Source: Closterium sp. NIES-65
Taxonomy: Eukaryota > Streptophyta > Zygnematophyceae > Desmidiales > Closteriaceae
Assembly: GCA_948144175.1 (NCBI GenBank)
Contig: CANXME010000897.1
Coordinates: 62,001-126,000 of the forward strand
Direction: 5' to 3'
DNA length: 64,000 nucleotides
Shown: one piece after another, positions 1 to 12,100 of the stretch
How positions within the stretch are numbered: position 1 is the first letter of the stretch
How the letters are laid out: each line of letters opens with the position of its first letter
Position numbers and translations under genes: made by a program
The notes under the pieces: generated by a model
What the model was told of the DNA's origin: nothing
The model's input: the letters and a program-made list of their open reading frames with translations, nothing else
Databases searched by the model: none

Positions 1-2
1 AT

Positions 3-212
3 GAACCCGAGTACGAGATCGAGCGCGTTCTCTCTCATCGGTGCCGCGGTGGCAAGACTCTCGAGTTCCTGATACGCTGGAAGGGATACGACCCCACTGA
101 GGACAGTTGGGTTGCAGAAGCTGATATGGGCAACGCACGCCGTGCTCTCAAGGACTATCTTGTCAAGCAGGGTGTATCTCACGCCACCCAGCTTTGCAGG
201 GGGGACGTGTGA
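3..212 (+). CDS. C-terminal end of Ty3/gypsy chromovirus polyprotein (chromodomain)
   Basis: The frame starting at base 3 is open to a TGA at 210-212 and reads EYEIERVLSHRCRGG, then LEFLIRWKGYDPTEDSWV. This is the aromatic-cage and WKGY signature of a chromodomain. In chromoviruses this module sits at the integrase C-terminus and is thought to steer insertion to modified chromatin. Only the last 69 residues are in the window; integrase and RT would lie to the left. A G-rich tract just before the stop (199-207) resembles the polypurine tract, and the stop codon overlaps the LTR start, as is common in this clade. The domain call is strong; whether the element is active cannot be judged. Confidence 0.8.
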   Translation, partial: EPEYEIERVLSHRCRGGKTLEFLIRWKGYDPTEDSWVAEADMGNARRALKDYLVKQGVSHATQLCRGDV

Positions 213-892
213 GAGTACGACGGCTTATGCCAGCTATGCTTGCTTGCCTTTACTTTATTATGCTATTTCTAGCATAGGATAATTATATGCATGCATGAAT
301 TGCTTGATTTCCTAGGCTAGGTGCTTTCCTATATTTTATTATAGTTATAGCACCGAGCTAGGTTGCGTGCACCGAATTCTGGCTTTTCGGTTGCCACCGA
401 ATTGCCTTCTAACGAATTCGGTAAGGATCTGTTCGGGACGCTTCGCGACCCGCGGAACCTTCGCGTAACACCTGGTTACGGGGCCTTGTGTTGAGCCTAT
501 ATATAGCCTCGTGTTGTACCCAGGTGGACATTCAATTCAATTCAATTCAATTCAATTCGACTTAATTCTCTTTCTCTTTTCTGAACTCGATCCTAGATCC
601 TCACAAAGACCCCCCACATTTTTTTGTGCAATCAATAACAGACCCTTGGGTCTTTTATCCGGGGGATTACGGTATTATTATCTCTGTCATCTACATTCAC
701 CCTGACCTCAGGTCATTCCTTCAGCTGCAAAATTACATGCGATCAACCTTGAGCCGATCCCTTTGCTAAGTCTCATTTGGGATTGTAACAATTGAGATAG
801 AATGGCGACTGCTGCATTGTTGCCGACGTAGTGTTGTTGTAGGCGAATCCGATTAACAACAACTGTTGCTCTCAGGTTGCCGGATCGTCACA
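208..892 (+). repeat. 3' LTR of the Ty3/gypsy chromovirus
   Basis: The proposed boundaries are TGTGAGAGT at 208 and ATCGTCACA ending at 892, giving the inverted TGTGA/TCACA ends typical of LTRs. The left boundary directly follows the chromodomain stop and a G-rich tract. Inside lie a TATATATA box (about 498-505) and a run of ATTCA units (529-558). The partner LTR is outside the window, so length and ends are inferred. Confidence 0.55.
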
Positions 893-2593
893 CGTGGCGC
901 AAATCAGTTGTTATATGGTAGTTTGCTCGTTCCGGATTCGCGATGGTATGATGAACTGAACCGTAGGCGGGTCTCGAACAGCTCACAAATGTTATTCCAG
1001 AAGTTGCAAGTGAACTTTGTTCCCTGTGGCTGATGATTGCGGCTTGTTTCCACTGGAGTCGGACAACGGGTGCGATGAACAGGCGAGCGGTTTTTTCAGC
1101 TCGTGAGATAGGGCAACGTAACTTTATTATAACCCTGTTAAGTGCGCGGTAAATGACGCACGCGCGAAAACCTTCATTTTTATTCGGTGTGAACGGTATG
1201 GGCGCGACGAAGGATGACGAACTCAGATGAATATTACCATTTTAAAGCGCAGATAACCCAGTTGCTTTCGACATTCGCCCAGTTCGGGTTGGGCCAGTCG
1301 GAACTGTCGTTGTAATGTCGGTTGTGCTCCCAATTGTATTTTTATATTGTGGTCGTGCGGTCGCTAAGGTGGAAGGCCCTTCGACAGGTCGTCATGGAAG
1401 ATATCATTCTACTGTTTTAGTAATGTTGCCAAGTCATCTGCTATGTCGGCGAGCAATTTATGCAATTGCTGCTGCCTCCGCTTCTCGAATGTCGACCACG
1501 TACACGTAAGCTACTGCTACTACGGCACATTTTATCGTGATGGCGTTGACATGAACCGACGAAGACTCAACAAGGTCCAATAAGGTAGGGCGTGTTGTTA
1601 CCGTTGACTCGCACAGTGCAGTCGCACGTTGTCCGGTCTATCTGTGGGTTGTGCCGTTGTAGCCAATCACTTCCGAGTAAATTGTCGGTTTCGTCGAGAG
1701 TAGTGGCTACCATTTCGTGTGTGAATGTGAAGTTACCCCCGCAGCAAATCCGAACTCATTCCGCATGTTCTCGTATCGCCAGTGGCATGCGGTCAACCAG
1801 TCTTACGCCAATCTCAGGTAAGCATCGATCCAGTTATAGCTAAGTTTCCATGTAGTAGCGGTGTTGTCATTTCTTTTTTTTCATACCTCCGACATGGCGA
1901 TCGATGCACTCAACTTCTTGCATATAGCCCATCTGCTCAAAATGCGAGGAATCCGTTGTGTAGTATTGTAATGAACCAAGCTGGTGCTAAGTGCGCAACT
2001 TCTGGCAGGCTAAGACTGACGCCGCGATTGGCTCGAATCTCCCTCGCACGATACTGGCTGACCTCCACAACATACGATGGTGCCTTGGGTCTAGAAAGGT
2101 CCTTGCTGTGGTGGTAGAGTCTCGTAGTCACTCGTCTTCATGATGATGACGCGCCACCCGTCCATGGCGGGTCCTCGCAGCAACGACACGACGTAGCAAA
2201 TTAATGTCACTACGGCTTGAGCGACATTGGTGACAGGAGTGCCAACTCATCGTTTGGCATCGTAATGTTGACGCGTTTCTGGGTTCTAGCCGTATTCGTC
2301 GCTCCGGGGTGTATCGTCTCGTGGTCGTCGCGAACTTCGTTATGCGCGACGCCATCACTAGCAGCACTCGTATGTTGTCCCACGCTTTTGTATCGGGATG
2401 TCATGAGTGTTGCCGATGTTATTGTTCCTTGTGTTTATGTCTGTGTTGTTGCGCCAAGTTGATGTCGTTCTTGAGTGACTCGTGTTCGGCCGTGCGTCGC
2501 GATTTCTTCGACGCTTTTGCAAAGTTGGTGTATCAGCTCGCCCAGGCACTCCTGCGAAAGGCTAGTGAGGTCGATGCGATCCGGCCGGCTTAG
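893..2593. other. No recognisable gene
   Basis: Only short ORFs without recognisable motifs occur here on either strand. The stretch may hold the missing 5' part, intron or promoter of root-cap gene A. I could not find a counterpart of the signal-peptide exon seen at 18144. Confidence 0.4.
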
Positions 2594-3288
2594 TTGTTGT
2601 GGTTGCAATCCGGTCGATACGTCGTTCGACTTCAACGGGTTGCCCGACCAGAGCTTCTGCCTCGTCACGCACGCACGAATCCACGTCAACATGCGCATGC
2701 GCGGGTACTACGACGACCGCACGATCGATGCGTCGATCTTGAAGGGCGGCAAGGCGGTGCGCACGTGGATCAAGGAGCTGGGCATTCTGTGGATCGACGC
2801 GGCGGGCGTGAAGCACTCGTTCCGCATGGCGGCGCGCGACGGCAAGGAGATGGCGCGCGGCGCGGGGTACGTGGGGGGGATGGAGTATAACGGCAAGGCG
2901 CTGCCGCTGCTGTCCGTGGGCAGCAAATATACGCTGCCCGGCGGGCTGACGCTGGCGTTCACGGGGTACGAGAAGCAGGGCGGCGGGTTCTTCGACGTGG
3001 ACGCGTACTCGCTGGAGGTGGACGGGCTGATCAAGCTGGACGTGAAGCTGCGGCCCGCGCACCCGCTGCTGCAGACGGACGCGGACGCGCAGACGCACAT
3101 AAACCTGCACTTCGCCAACGTGGAGCGCACCCCCGCCATGCACGGCATCATGGGGCAGACGTACCGCGAGGACCGGCGGAAACGCGCGTTGGAGTACACG
3201 TCGCTGTTGGTGCTGCTGCGGCGGTCGTTCACGGCGGACGGCGTGGAGGGCCGAGGGTACCTGGACGGCGAGGTGAAGGACTACCGCA
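2594..3288 (+). pseudogene. Root-cap-domain protein gene A, main exon, interrupted by Copia-A
   Basis: The open frame reads CCGCNPVDTSFDFNG, then FCLVTHARIHVNM, a VERTPAMHGIMGQTYRE block and GYLDGEVKDYR. The order FDFNG / FCLV...IHVNM / HGxxGQTYR / late ADCLYTAF matches the Root_cap (PF06830) family, which are secreted or LEA-related proteins of unclear function. The frame is cut at codon R by Copia-A; bases 3284-3288 are the target duplication CCGCA. The missing end (15826-15920) lies on the far side of the insertion. A possible acceptor is TTAG just before 2594. No signal-peptide exon was found upstream, so the 5' end is unknown. Copy B at 27883 and 30131 supports the reading frame. Confidence 0.7.
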
Positions 3289-3841
3289 TGTTGGAGGGAA
3301 ACGGTGGTGGGGCAGTGGTATGCCCCCAACCCACCGAGGGCACTTCGGTGCCTTCGATCCCTTTGACTAGAGATCGGTGGGGTGGCACCGATTGACTTCG
3401 GGAGACTCACCCTTCGGTGCCACGTGGCGGCACCATATTCCAACCTTGGAGTTGAAGTCACATTCGGTGTGTTCGGTGAAATTCGGTGGCCGAATTTCAC
3501 CCAACCGAAATTGTTACACGCGGCGCACTAGCGACACGAAATGTAGCGACTCGATGTTACACATGCGGTTCGATGTAATTGAGTTGCTATAAATTGTGAT
3601 TACTTTGTATGCATGAGACATATTGAAATCCTGAATCATCTTGTACATGGTCCATTCGAACCAAAATTCCAGAGAGGTCTATCCTTGCTTCTAAGAGCAC
3701 TAGCAATCACGTGAATGCCAATATCTCGGCGTATACTTGGGCGATTGACGTGTTTGACGGCTCGTTGGAAAGCCGACGCTGTGCTCTATCATTTAGCACA
3801 ACTTAGAGTTCCTGCCAACCAGAGGACACGCCTCTATATCA
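3289..3841 (+). repeat. Copia-A 5' LTR
   Basis: The LTR starts TGTTGGAGGG and ends CTCTATATCA, one base before the primer site. It matches 7893-8120 plus 15497-15820, which together form the 3' LTR. Confidence 0.9.
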
Positions 3842-3842
3842 G

Positions 3843-3858
3843 TGGTATCAGAGCTGGT
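3843..3858 (+). promoter_or_regulatory. Copia-A primer binding site
   Basis: TGGTATCAGAGCTGGT one base after the LTR is the common plant copia primer site, complementary to the 3' end of initiator methionine tRNA. Confidence 0.8.
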
Positions 3859-3891
3859 CGGTAGAGTCTACGTGCGCGACTTGTAGCAAGC

Positions 3892-6253
3892 ATGATGACG
3901 TCAAGCGAAACCTCCGGCACTTCCTTAGGTGGTGTCATCTCGAATCCCGGCAAACCCTGGACAAACGCGACGGTGTTCAACACGTCGGCGGTTCCGATTT
4001 TCACGGGACAAAACTACTCCGCGTGGAAATTTAAGTTTCAAGTGCTCATGATGGAACGGGGACTTTGGGGTCTCTTCGACGGAACGGAGAAAAGGCCGGT
4101 CAACGAGGACGAGATCGCGGCATGGAAGAAGAAGGACCAAAAGGCATTCGCAACGTTGATTTCGCGCATCGGCATAAACCTCGTGAGTTCGGTGCGCACG
4201 TGCATCAAGCTCGAAGCGTCGGCGCATGAAGCATGGAAGCGGCTCGACGATGCACGTGAACAAGACTCTCCACGGCAAGATCCTAGCCCGAAATGCGTTC
4301 TACACGGTGAAGTTACGCGCGGGCGAATCGATGCACGAGTATGCGACTCGTGTGGAGGAACTCGGGGAAACGTTCATGGACCTCGGTGGAATGGTCACGG
4401 AGGAGGATTGGATTCTCACCTTGCTTTGCGGCCTTCCGGAAGAGTGGTCGACGGTGATTACGACACTCGATAGCGTGCAAAACACTTGGACGAAGGAAAT
4501 GGTGGTCGGTCGGCTTCTCCATGAAGAATCGCGACGCCGACAATTCGCTAACGAGAGCGTCGAGACCGCCATGTTCTCCGGAGGGAGCTCCGGAAAGAAG
4601 TCCAAGTGGAGCAAGGGTGAGGCGAAGAAGTCGTCCGGTGGAAACGAGCGCGGCAAAGGCAACGCATCGAACGGTTTGAGCAAGTGCCACTATTGTCGCA
4701 AAGCGGGACATTTTTGCCGTGAATGTCAGAAGCGGCCGAGCGATTGGACTCAATCGAAGGCGCGGAACCAAGAGGGCAACGCGTACACGGCATCCGGCGA
4801 GGCGGATGATTCAACGGAGTCGCTCGTTTTGTTGGCCGGTGACGGGATCAACTCTTCAAACGACGCGTGGTTCCTCGACACCGGTGCAACACAACACATG
4901 ACGCACTCGGCGTCGCTCCTCAACAACATCGGTGCTCCGGGAGACGTTAAGCGCGTCGTCTTCGGGAATGACAAATTGCTACCGGTGGTTGGAGTTGGGA
5001 GTACGCGTCTCATCGTCGATAGCGGGCCGGTGGACATCACGAACGTTCTTCACGTCCCGGGATTGAAGGTGAATCTACTCTCCGTCACTCAACTCGTGAA
5101 GAAGGACGTGAAGGTCACCATCGATGGCGCGAAGATGAACCTCTTTTGGAAGGGGAAGCAATTCGCGCAAAGCGTTCTCAACGGACAACTCTACCAACTC
5201 AAGACGCATCTGAATACGGCCTCATCCAACGTGGCGCACGGCTCCAAGGCGACTCTCAAGATGTGGCATAATCGGCTTGCGCACGCCAACTACGACTCGG
5301 TCAAGGAGTTGGCCAACAAAGGACTTGCGAAGGGATTTGACGTGATCGCCGGCAACGACGAGAAGGGCGTGTGCGCGGCGTGTGTCGAAGAAAAAATGGC
5401 TCGCAAGCCATTTGGTAGCCGTACCTCACCCCTCGCTAAGGACCCGCTTGCGCTTGTTCACATGGACGTGTGTGGACCGATGCGGCATGCATCAAAGGGA
5501 GGAGCGCGGTTCCTCTTAGTGATGCTCGACGACGTAACGCGGATGTGTTGGACCCGGCTCTTGAAGGCTAAAGGAGATGCGGCCAAGGCGATTCAAGAGT
5601 GGGCGCTCGACGTTTGCGACAACGGCAAGAAGCGGATCAAGTGCATTCGCACCGATGGTGGCGGCGAATTTGTGAACAACGAGCTTGAAAAATGGATGAA
5701 AAGCAAGGGCATTAGGCACGACGTCACGACACCCTACACACCCCAACAAAACGGAGCGGCGGAACGACTCAACCGCACCTTGGTGGAGGCCGTCCGTTCA
5801 CTTCTTCAACACTCCAAGCTTGGGAACGAGTGGTGGGGAGAGGCGAGTGCGCTAGCGGCATGGATTCGTAATCGTGTGCCAACAAAGGTGCTACCGGGAA
5901 CGACTCCGTTCGAAGCATGGACCGGAACGAAGCCGAACCTATACCGCCTACTCACCTTTGGGTGCCTTTGCTACTACCATGTACCGGATCCACTTCGCCA
6001 CAAGTTGCAACCGAAAGCTCGTGCGGCGATCTACTCGGGAATTGCGGCGAACGAGCGTGCATGGCGAGTGTGGGATTTGGATGAAAAACGCGTCGTCACG
6101 TCTCGGGATGTGATCTTCGACGAAGCCAAGTTCCCGACAACGGAGAAACAAACGCCGCAACTCACCGTCGTCCTTCCCGCACGAGAGGAGGATGAAGTGG
6201 TGGAGGTTCCACCGCACGTGCAGAAGGGACGCGGTCCCTACCATTGGCGTTAA
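3892..6253 (+). pseudogene. Copia-A gag-protease-integrase, frameshifted
   Basis: The first frame (ATG 3892) gives a gag N-terminus with FTGQNYSAWKFKFQVLM. Near 4258 the homologous reading continues in the +1 frame (HVNKTLHGKILARNAF), so a frameshift breaks gag. Next come a zinc knuckle CHYCRKAGHFCREC (about 4685-4726, CX2CX4HX4C), the aspartic protease motif WFLDTGATQHM (about 4868), the GAG-pre-integrase LAHANY region and the integrase core with HMDVCGPM, RTDGGGEF and TPQQNGAAERL. The frame stops at 6253, where a second frameshift separates it from RT. Copia families make one polyprotein, so these breaks are inactivating. Confidence 0.88.
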
Positions 6254-7871
6254 CTCGCGGGCGTCGTACACCTCGCCCCAACACGAGGTTAACCGACTAT
6301 GCTACGGTTGCCGTTGGGGAGTTCGATGAGGAGAGTGCGGCACTTTGCCTAGCGACCATCGGCGACGATAACCCACGCACCCACAAGGAGACTTTGGCTT
6401 CACCGGATGCACCGCTATGGAAGAAATCAATGGAGAGGGAGTTAGCATCCATCAAGGAGAACGATGTTTTCGAGCTCGTCGACCCGCCGAAGGGTGCCTA
6501 CTTGGTGGGATGCAAGTGGGTGCTTAGGAAGAAATTGGGAGCCGATGGAAGTGTCGAACGCTACAAGGCACGGCTTGTGGCGCAAGGGTACACTCAACGG
6601 GAGGGGGAGCACTATTGTGAGATCTTCGCTCCCGTTTCGAAGGCCTCCACTCTTCGGGTGTTGCTCGCGCTAGCGGCATCTCTCAACCTTGAGGTGGAAC
6701 AATTGGACGTTTGCACCGCCTTCCTCTACGGGCTTCTCATGGAAGAAGTCTACATGCGGCAACCCCCGGGGTACGATGATGGTAGCGGACGGGTATGGAA
6801 GCTCAAGCGTACCCTCTATGGCTTGAAGCAAAGCCCACGCGGATGGTACAAGCGCATCGACGACTTTCTTCTTCAACACGGCTTCGCGCGTAGCGTGTGT
6901 GATAGCGCTTTGTACGTGTTGAAGTAGGGGGAGAAGCAATTGGTGCTTTTGCTCTACGTCGATGACCTCCTTCTAGGCTAGGGGCGGAGTTCGCCATGAG
7001 GGACTTGGGACCGGTGACGTACTACCTCGGGATGCACGTGGACCGCGACCGCGCGAACGGGACCATTCACCTCCACCAAGAGAAATATGTGCAAGGGGTT
7101 GTGGAGCGCTTCGGCATGGGTAATAGCAACCCGGTGGGGACGCCACTAGATACGGGATTTTCTTGCCTCCCGGGAGAGGAAGAATCCGCCCTCGACAAAG
7201 CCGAAGGGAAGCGGTTTCATTCGCTAGTCGGCTCACTCATGTATGCCGCCGTTTCCACCCGTCCCGACCTCTCATACGCCGCCGGGGTACTTGGACGAGC
7301 CGTAAGCAACCCTCATACCAAGCATGTGCGTGCGGGAGGACGTGTTGTACGCTACCTCCAAGGCACACCCAACTTGGGAATCGTATATGAAGCCGGTCCA
7401 ATCGTGCTTAAGGGCTACACCGATTCGGATTATGCCGGTGATCAAAGCAAGCGCAACAGTACCGGCGAGTACGTCTTCACCTTGCTTGGGGGAGCCGTGA
7501 GTTGGCAAAGCAAGTTGCAACCAACCGTGGCTCTAAGCACAACGGAAGCGAAGTATATGGCACTCACTCAAGGAGCCATGGAGGCAATATGGCTACGGCG
7601 CCTTCTAGCGGAGCTTAGGCATCCTCAAGCCGACCCAACTCCTCTCCTTTGTGACAACCAAGCGGCCATAAACCTCACTCACAATGCCGTCCTTCACGGG
7701 CGTACCAAGCACATTGAGGTGAAGCATCACTTCATTCGTGAGGTGGTCGAGAAAGGTGAGGTCAAGGTCACATACATAAGCACCAAGGCGCAACCCGCGG
7801 ATTTCCTCACTAAAACACTCCCTAAGGATTCATTCCGTGCATGCCGTGAGCGTGTTGGTATAAACACCTAG
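6244..7871 (+). pseudogene. Copia-A reverse transcriptase-RNase H, broken by stops
   Basis: The RT frame starts about 6244 and contains WVLRKKLGADGSVERYKARLVAQGYTQ in two runs, ASTLRVLLALAA, DVCTAFLYG and TLYGLKQSPRGWY. TAG at 6925 precedes the catalytic LLYVDDLLLG (YVDD at 6955-6966), which is followed by another TAG. Part of the fingers/palm after YVDD is missing. RNase H resumes at 6996 (MRDLGPVTYYLGMHV to STKAQPADFLTKTLP, end 7871) with YTDSDYAGD and LLCDNQAAI motifs. A purine tract GCAAGGGGGA at 7882 primes plus-strand synthesis next to the 3' LTR. Confidence 0.88.
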
Positions 7872-7892
7872 TGGCTTGGGTGCAAGGGGGAG

Positions 7893-8121
7893 TGTTGGAG
7901 GGAAACGGTGGTGGGGCGGTGGTATGCCCCCAACCCACCGAGGGCACTTCGGTGCCTTCGATCCCTTTGACTAGAGATCGGTGGGGTGGCACCGATTGAC
8001 TTCGGGAGACTCACCCTTCGGTGCCACGTGGCGGCACCATATTCCAACCTTGGAGTTGAAGTCACATTCGGTGTGTTCGGTGAAATTCGGTGGCCGAATT
8101 TCACCCAACCGAAATTGTTAC
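7893..8121 (+). repeat. Copia-A 3' LTR, left part
   Basis: This repeats 3289-3516 almost exactly and stops at GTTAC (8117-8121), the target site of Copia-B. The remainder is at 15492-15820. Confidence 0.9.
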
Positions 8122-8439
8122 TGTCAGAACATTATAGCTTATGCTTTTGTGTAGGCTGTAGTGGGGTAGCCCATATGGGGTACAACCCAATCAGGGTTAG
8201 TACTTGTACCCAACTGTTTCATAGTTCATTCATTCTCATTCACATTTTCTCATGGTATCGAGCAGGTTCCCCCGTGGAAACTGTGCCTAGGGCCCACCAC
8301 ATCGACCTTTTTTTCCTGCCCGAAGCGCGCTCCGCACGAGTCGCACTTCGTCGAGCCGCCCTAGCGGCCCTTTCCCCTAGCGGCCCCGCCGCACGTCGCC
8401 TCGGCCCCGCCGCCCGTCGCTTCGGTCCCGCCGCCCGTC

Positions 8440-9050
8440 GTCGCGGCCCCGCCGCCCTACCTAGCGGCCCCGCCGCCCTACCTCGCGGCCCCGCCGCCCT
8501 GCCTCGCGGCCCCGCCGCCCTACCTCGCGGCCCCGCCGCCCTACCTCGCGGCCCCGCCGCCCTACCTCGCGGCCCCGCCGCCCTACCTCTCGGCCCCGCC
8601 GCCCTACCTCGCGGCCCCGCCGCCCTACCTCGCGACCCCGCCGCTCTACCTCGCGGCCCCGTCGCCCTACCTCGCGGCCCCGCCGCCCTGCTCAGCGGCC
8701 TCGCCGCCCTTCTGCACCGGCCCTGCCGCCCTACTCCTGCGGCCCCGTCGCCCTACTCCTGCGGCCCCGCCGCCCTACTCCTGCGGCCCCGCCGCCCTAC
8801 TCCTACGGCCCCGCCGCCCTACTCCTGTGGCCCCGCCGCCCTACTCAGCGGCCCCGCCACCGTTCACCAGCGGCCCTGCCGCCCTACACCGCCCGCGCCG
8901 CCCGAGCTGCCAGAACAGCCCGAGCCGCCCGAGCCGCCCGAGCCACCCGAGCCGCCCGAGTCGCCCGAGCCGCCCGAGCCGCCTGAGCCGCCTGAGCCGC
9001 CCGAGCCGCCCGAGCCGCCTGCTCAGCCGAGTCGCCGGTGCCGCGGAGCC
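8440..9050 (+). repeat. GC-rich tandem repeats in the Copia-B leader
   Basis: A 21-bp unit, roughly CGGCCCCGCCGCCCTACCTCG, is repeated about a dozen times (about 8440-8700). It is followed by looser CCGCCCTACTCCTG units and then a GAGCCGCCC array (about 8910-9030). The tract lies between the primer site and gag, in the untranslated leader. It is open in one frame (Pro/Ala/Gly-rich) but has no codon-like constraint. Equivalent low-complexity leaders occur in Copia-D and Copia-E. Confidence 0.8.
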
Positions 9051-9195
9051 GCAGTCGCTACTGTGCCGTCCGAGCAGCCGTGTTGCCGGGTTACTGCACT
9101 AATCAGCTGCCCGACTTGCCCTGTCTGGTGAGACCAGCACTTCTGTCACGGCACTACCCCTCTCCTACAGTTGGTCTCGCTAGTCTACTGTTGTC

Positions 9196-12100
9196 ATGGC
9201 TTCCCCTAGTGTTCTCGCTTTTGACGCTGAGGGTCAAGCCATTGACTTTGAGGTTTGGGTAGATGACCTGCAGCTCTTCTTACAGTGCGATAGGGCAGAC
9301 GGTCTCTCCCTCTTTGACATCACCTCTGGCGCCTCTCCTGCCTCTGCTGCTGATGCTGACCCCACTGTTCGCTCCCAGTGGGCCACGCGCGATGCTGCTG
9401 CACGTCTTGCTGTGCGTCGCCACCTGCCTACCTCTGAGCGCGCGCACTTTAGTCAGTACAAGAGTGCTCACACCTTATACGACACTGTAGTTGCGCGCTA
9501 CTCTTCCCCTGCCACTGCTGTACTAAGCCGCCTCATGCTACCGTACCTCTTTCCTGACCTTGCTGCCTTTCCCATAGTCGCTGACATCGTTACGCACCTC
9601 CGCACTAGTGACACTCGCTACCGCGCCGCACTTCCTGCTGAGTTCTGCGCCAAGAATCCCTCCCCCATGTACATCACTCTCTATTATATCGTCACTCGCC
9701 TTCCTGACTCCCTTCGCGTAGTCAGGGACCACTTCCTCTCAGTCTGTCCCACCACTCTCACTGTTGACCTCCTAGAGAAGGCTCTCCTAGCAGCGAAGAA
9801 GAGCATAGTCGCTGTAGGAGCCTCTCGTGGTGACCCTCGCACCCCCATCTTTGAGGGGTGTTCCCCTTCCCCCCTGTTGCCCTCTGTCGCCTCTGCTGCT
9901 GCGGCCGACCTCGTTGGTCTTGAGTCGGTCGGTGCGGCGTCTGCCCCTAGCGGGAGACGCCGCTCTGGCAAGGGCAAGGGGGGCAAGGGCGCGGGTGGGG
10001 CTAGCGGGGGTGGTGGAGGTGGCGGTGGGGGCGGCGGGGGGAGTGGGGGTGGCGGTGGGAGTGGTGCCGGGGGTGGAGGTGGCGGTGGCAGCGGCGGAGG
10101 CGGAGGCGGCGGTGGCAGTAGCGGTGGGAACGGAGGCGGCGGTGGCGGCGGAGGTGGAGGCGTCGGTGGTGGAGGAGGTGGAGCTGGTCGAGGTGGTACT
10201 TCTCAGCGGAGCGGCTCCGGGAGTGGTCAGCGCCAGCAGCAGCAGCAGCAGCAGCACCGTTCTCGGGACATCCCCCCTCCTCAGCAGCTCTGTGAGTGGT
10301 ACACGCAGCGTCAGCGTGGTGAGGGTTTTGGCCCGTGCACCTACGTCCTCCGCTACGGCGACCGCGCGGGTGAGCAGTGTGGGTAAGCTCACCCCACCCA
10401 GCGCTGCTTTGGCCGCCTGACGGACGCTTGGCGTCAGTAGTTCCCGGAGGCTAGTGACATCCCCCGCTGGGGAGAGCTGTCTAGGGCAGGCGTAGCTATC
10501 TTTGATCTTGACTTTGATGCTATCCTTGCTGCCATGTATGCTGTGAACATTAGTGATGAGGGTGACTGTTACCGGTGTTTCCCGCCCGACCCGGGCATTG
10601 GTACTGCTGCTCTAGGTACTGGTGAGGCTGCTACTCTAGGTGCCAGTGCGTCCGCGCCCTCAGGTGCTGGTGAGTCTGCACTCTCAGGTACCACGTCGGC
10701 TTCGGCCTCCCTCACCTTCACACTTGACTCAGGGGCTTCTCGCTCCTTCTTTCGAGACCGCACCACACTCACGCCGCTTGGTCGGCCAGTTGCAGTCTCC
10801 CTAGCAGACCCCTCTTGGGGTCCTGTCCTCTCTCACTTCTCCACTGTCCTCCCGTGTCCGGCTGCCCCCTCTGGCACCTTGTCTTGTCTTTACCTCCCCT
10901 CGTTCTCTACAAACTTGGTGAGTGGTGCTGACCTGCAGGATACGGGGGTTCACCAGTTCACTCCTGTGAGTCAGCGGGTGACCCACTGCACGGACGCTCG
11001 GACAGGCCGACACTTGGCCACGTTTACACGTCGGCCGGGGTCGAGCCTGTACACATTGACCACTGAGTCTCCTCCAGTCACTGCGTCTGGTCATGTAGCT
11101 GCGTCGGGTCAGGTGTTTGCTGCAGCGTCCAGGTCTGGTCCTGAGTCTGCCCCCTGCTCGTGTCGCCTCCTGTCTCATGAGACTCTCCTCTGGCACCACC
11201 GTCTTGGTCACCCCTCCCTGCCTCGTCTCCAAGGCATGGCTTCCCATGTCCTTGTCTCTGGTCTTCCCCGGTCCCTCCCTCCCCATCCTCTTGGGCCTGG
11301 TCCTTCCTGTGTCCCCTGTGTTGAGGGGCGGCTCCGAGCTGCCCCTCACTCCTCTCAGTTTCCCCCGACAGAGGCCCCGCTGCAGACGCTTCACATGGAC
11401 GTGTGGGGCCCGGCCCGCGTCCGTGGACAGGGTCACGAGCGCTACTTCCTGCTGGTGGTTGACGACTACTCGCGTTACACCACAGTCTTCCCCTTGCGCA
11501 GCAAGGGTGATGTCGCTGAGGTGTTGATCGACTGGATCCGCGCAGCTCGTCTCCAGCTCAGGAGGAGCTTCGGCTCGGACTTTCCTGTTCTGCGTCTGCA
11601 CTCTGACCGAGGCGGAGAGTTCTCCTCTGGCCTTCTGCGAGCCTACTGTCGTGCGCGAGGCATCCGCCAGACCTTTACGCTTCCGGACTCTCCACAGCAA
11701 AATGGGATTGCTGAGCGCCGCATTGGCATGGTCATGGACGTCGCTCGTACGTCCATGATGCATGCGGCTGCCCCCCATTTTCTGTGGCCGTTTGCGGTTC
11801 GGTACGCGGCGCATCAGATCAACCTTCACCCCAGGGTCTCCAGACCGGAGACCTCCCCAGCCTTGCTGTGGAAGGGGAAGGTCGGCGATGCGTCTGCGTT
11901 CCGTGTCTGGGGATCTCGGGCGTTTGTCCGCGACTTGTCTGCGGACAAGCTGTCCCCTCGTGCTGCTCCCTGGTTCTTCCTTGGCTTCCCCCCTGACGCC
12001 CCAGGGTGGCAGTTCTACCACCCCACCTCTCGTCGTGTTCTGTCCTCCCATGACGTCACATTCGACGACTCAGTACCCTACTACCGCCTCTTCCCCTACC

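Noticed and set aside
2562-3500. 312-residue minus-strand ORF
   Set aside because: It is opposite the root-cap frame and runs into the Copia-A LTR; Arg/His/Val-rich with no motif.
9787-10392. Long minus-strand ORFs opposite copia gag
   Set aside because: They mirror the glycine-rich tract of gag; Ala/Thr/Pro low complexity with no motifs.
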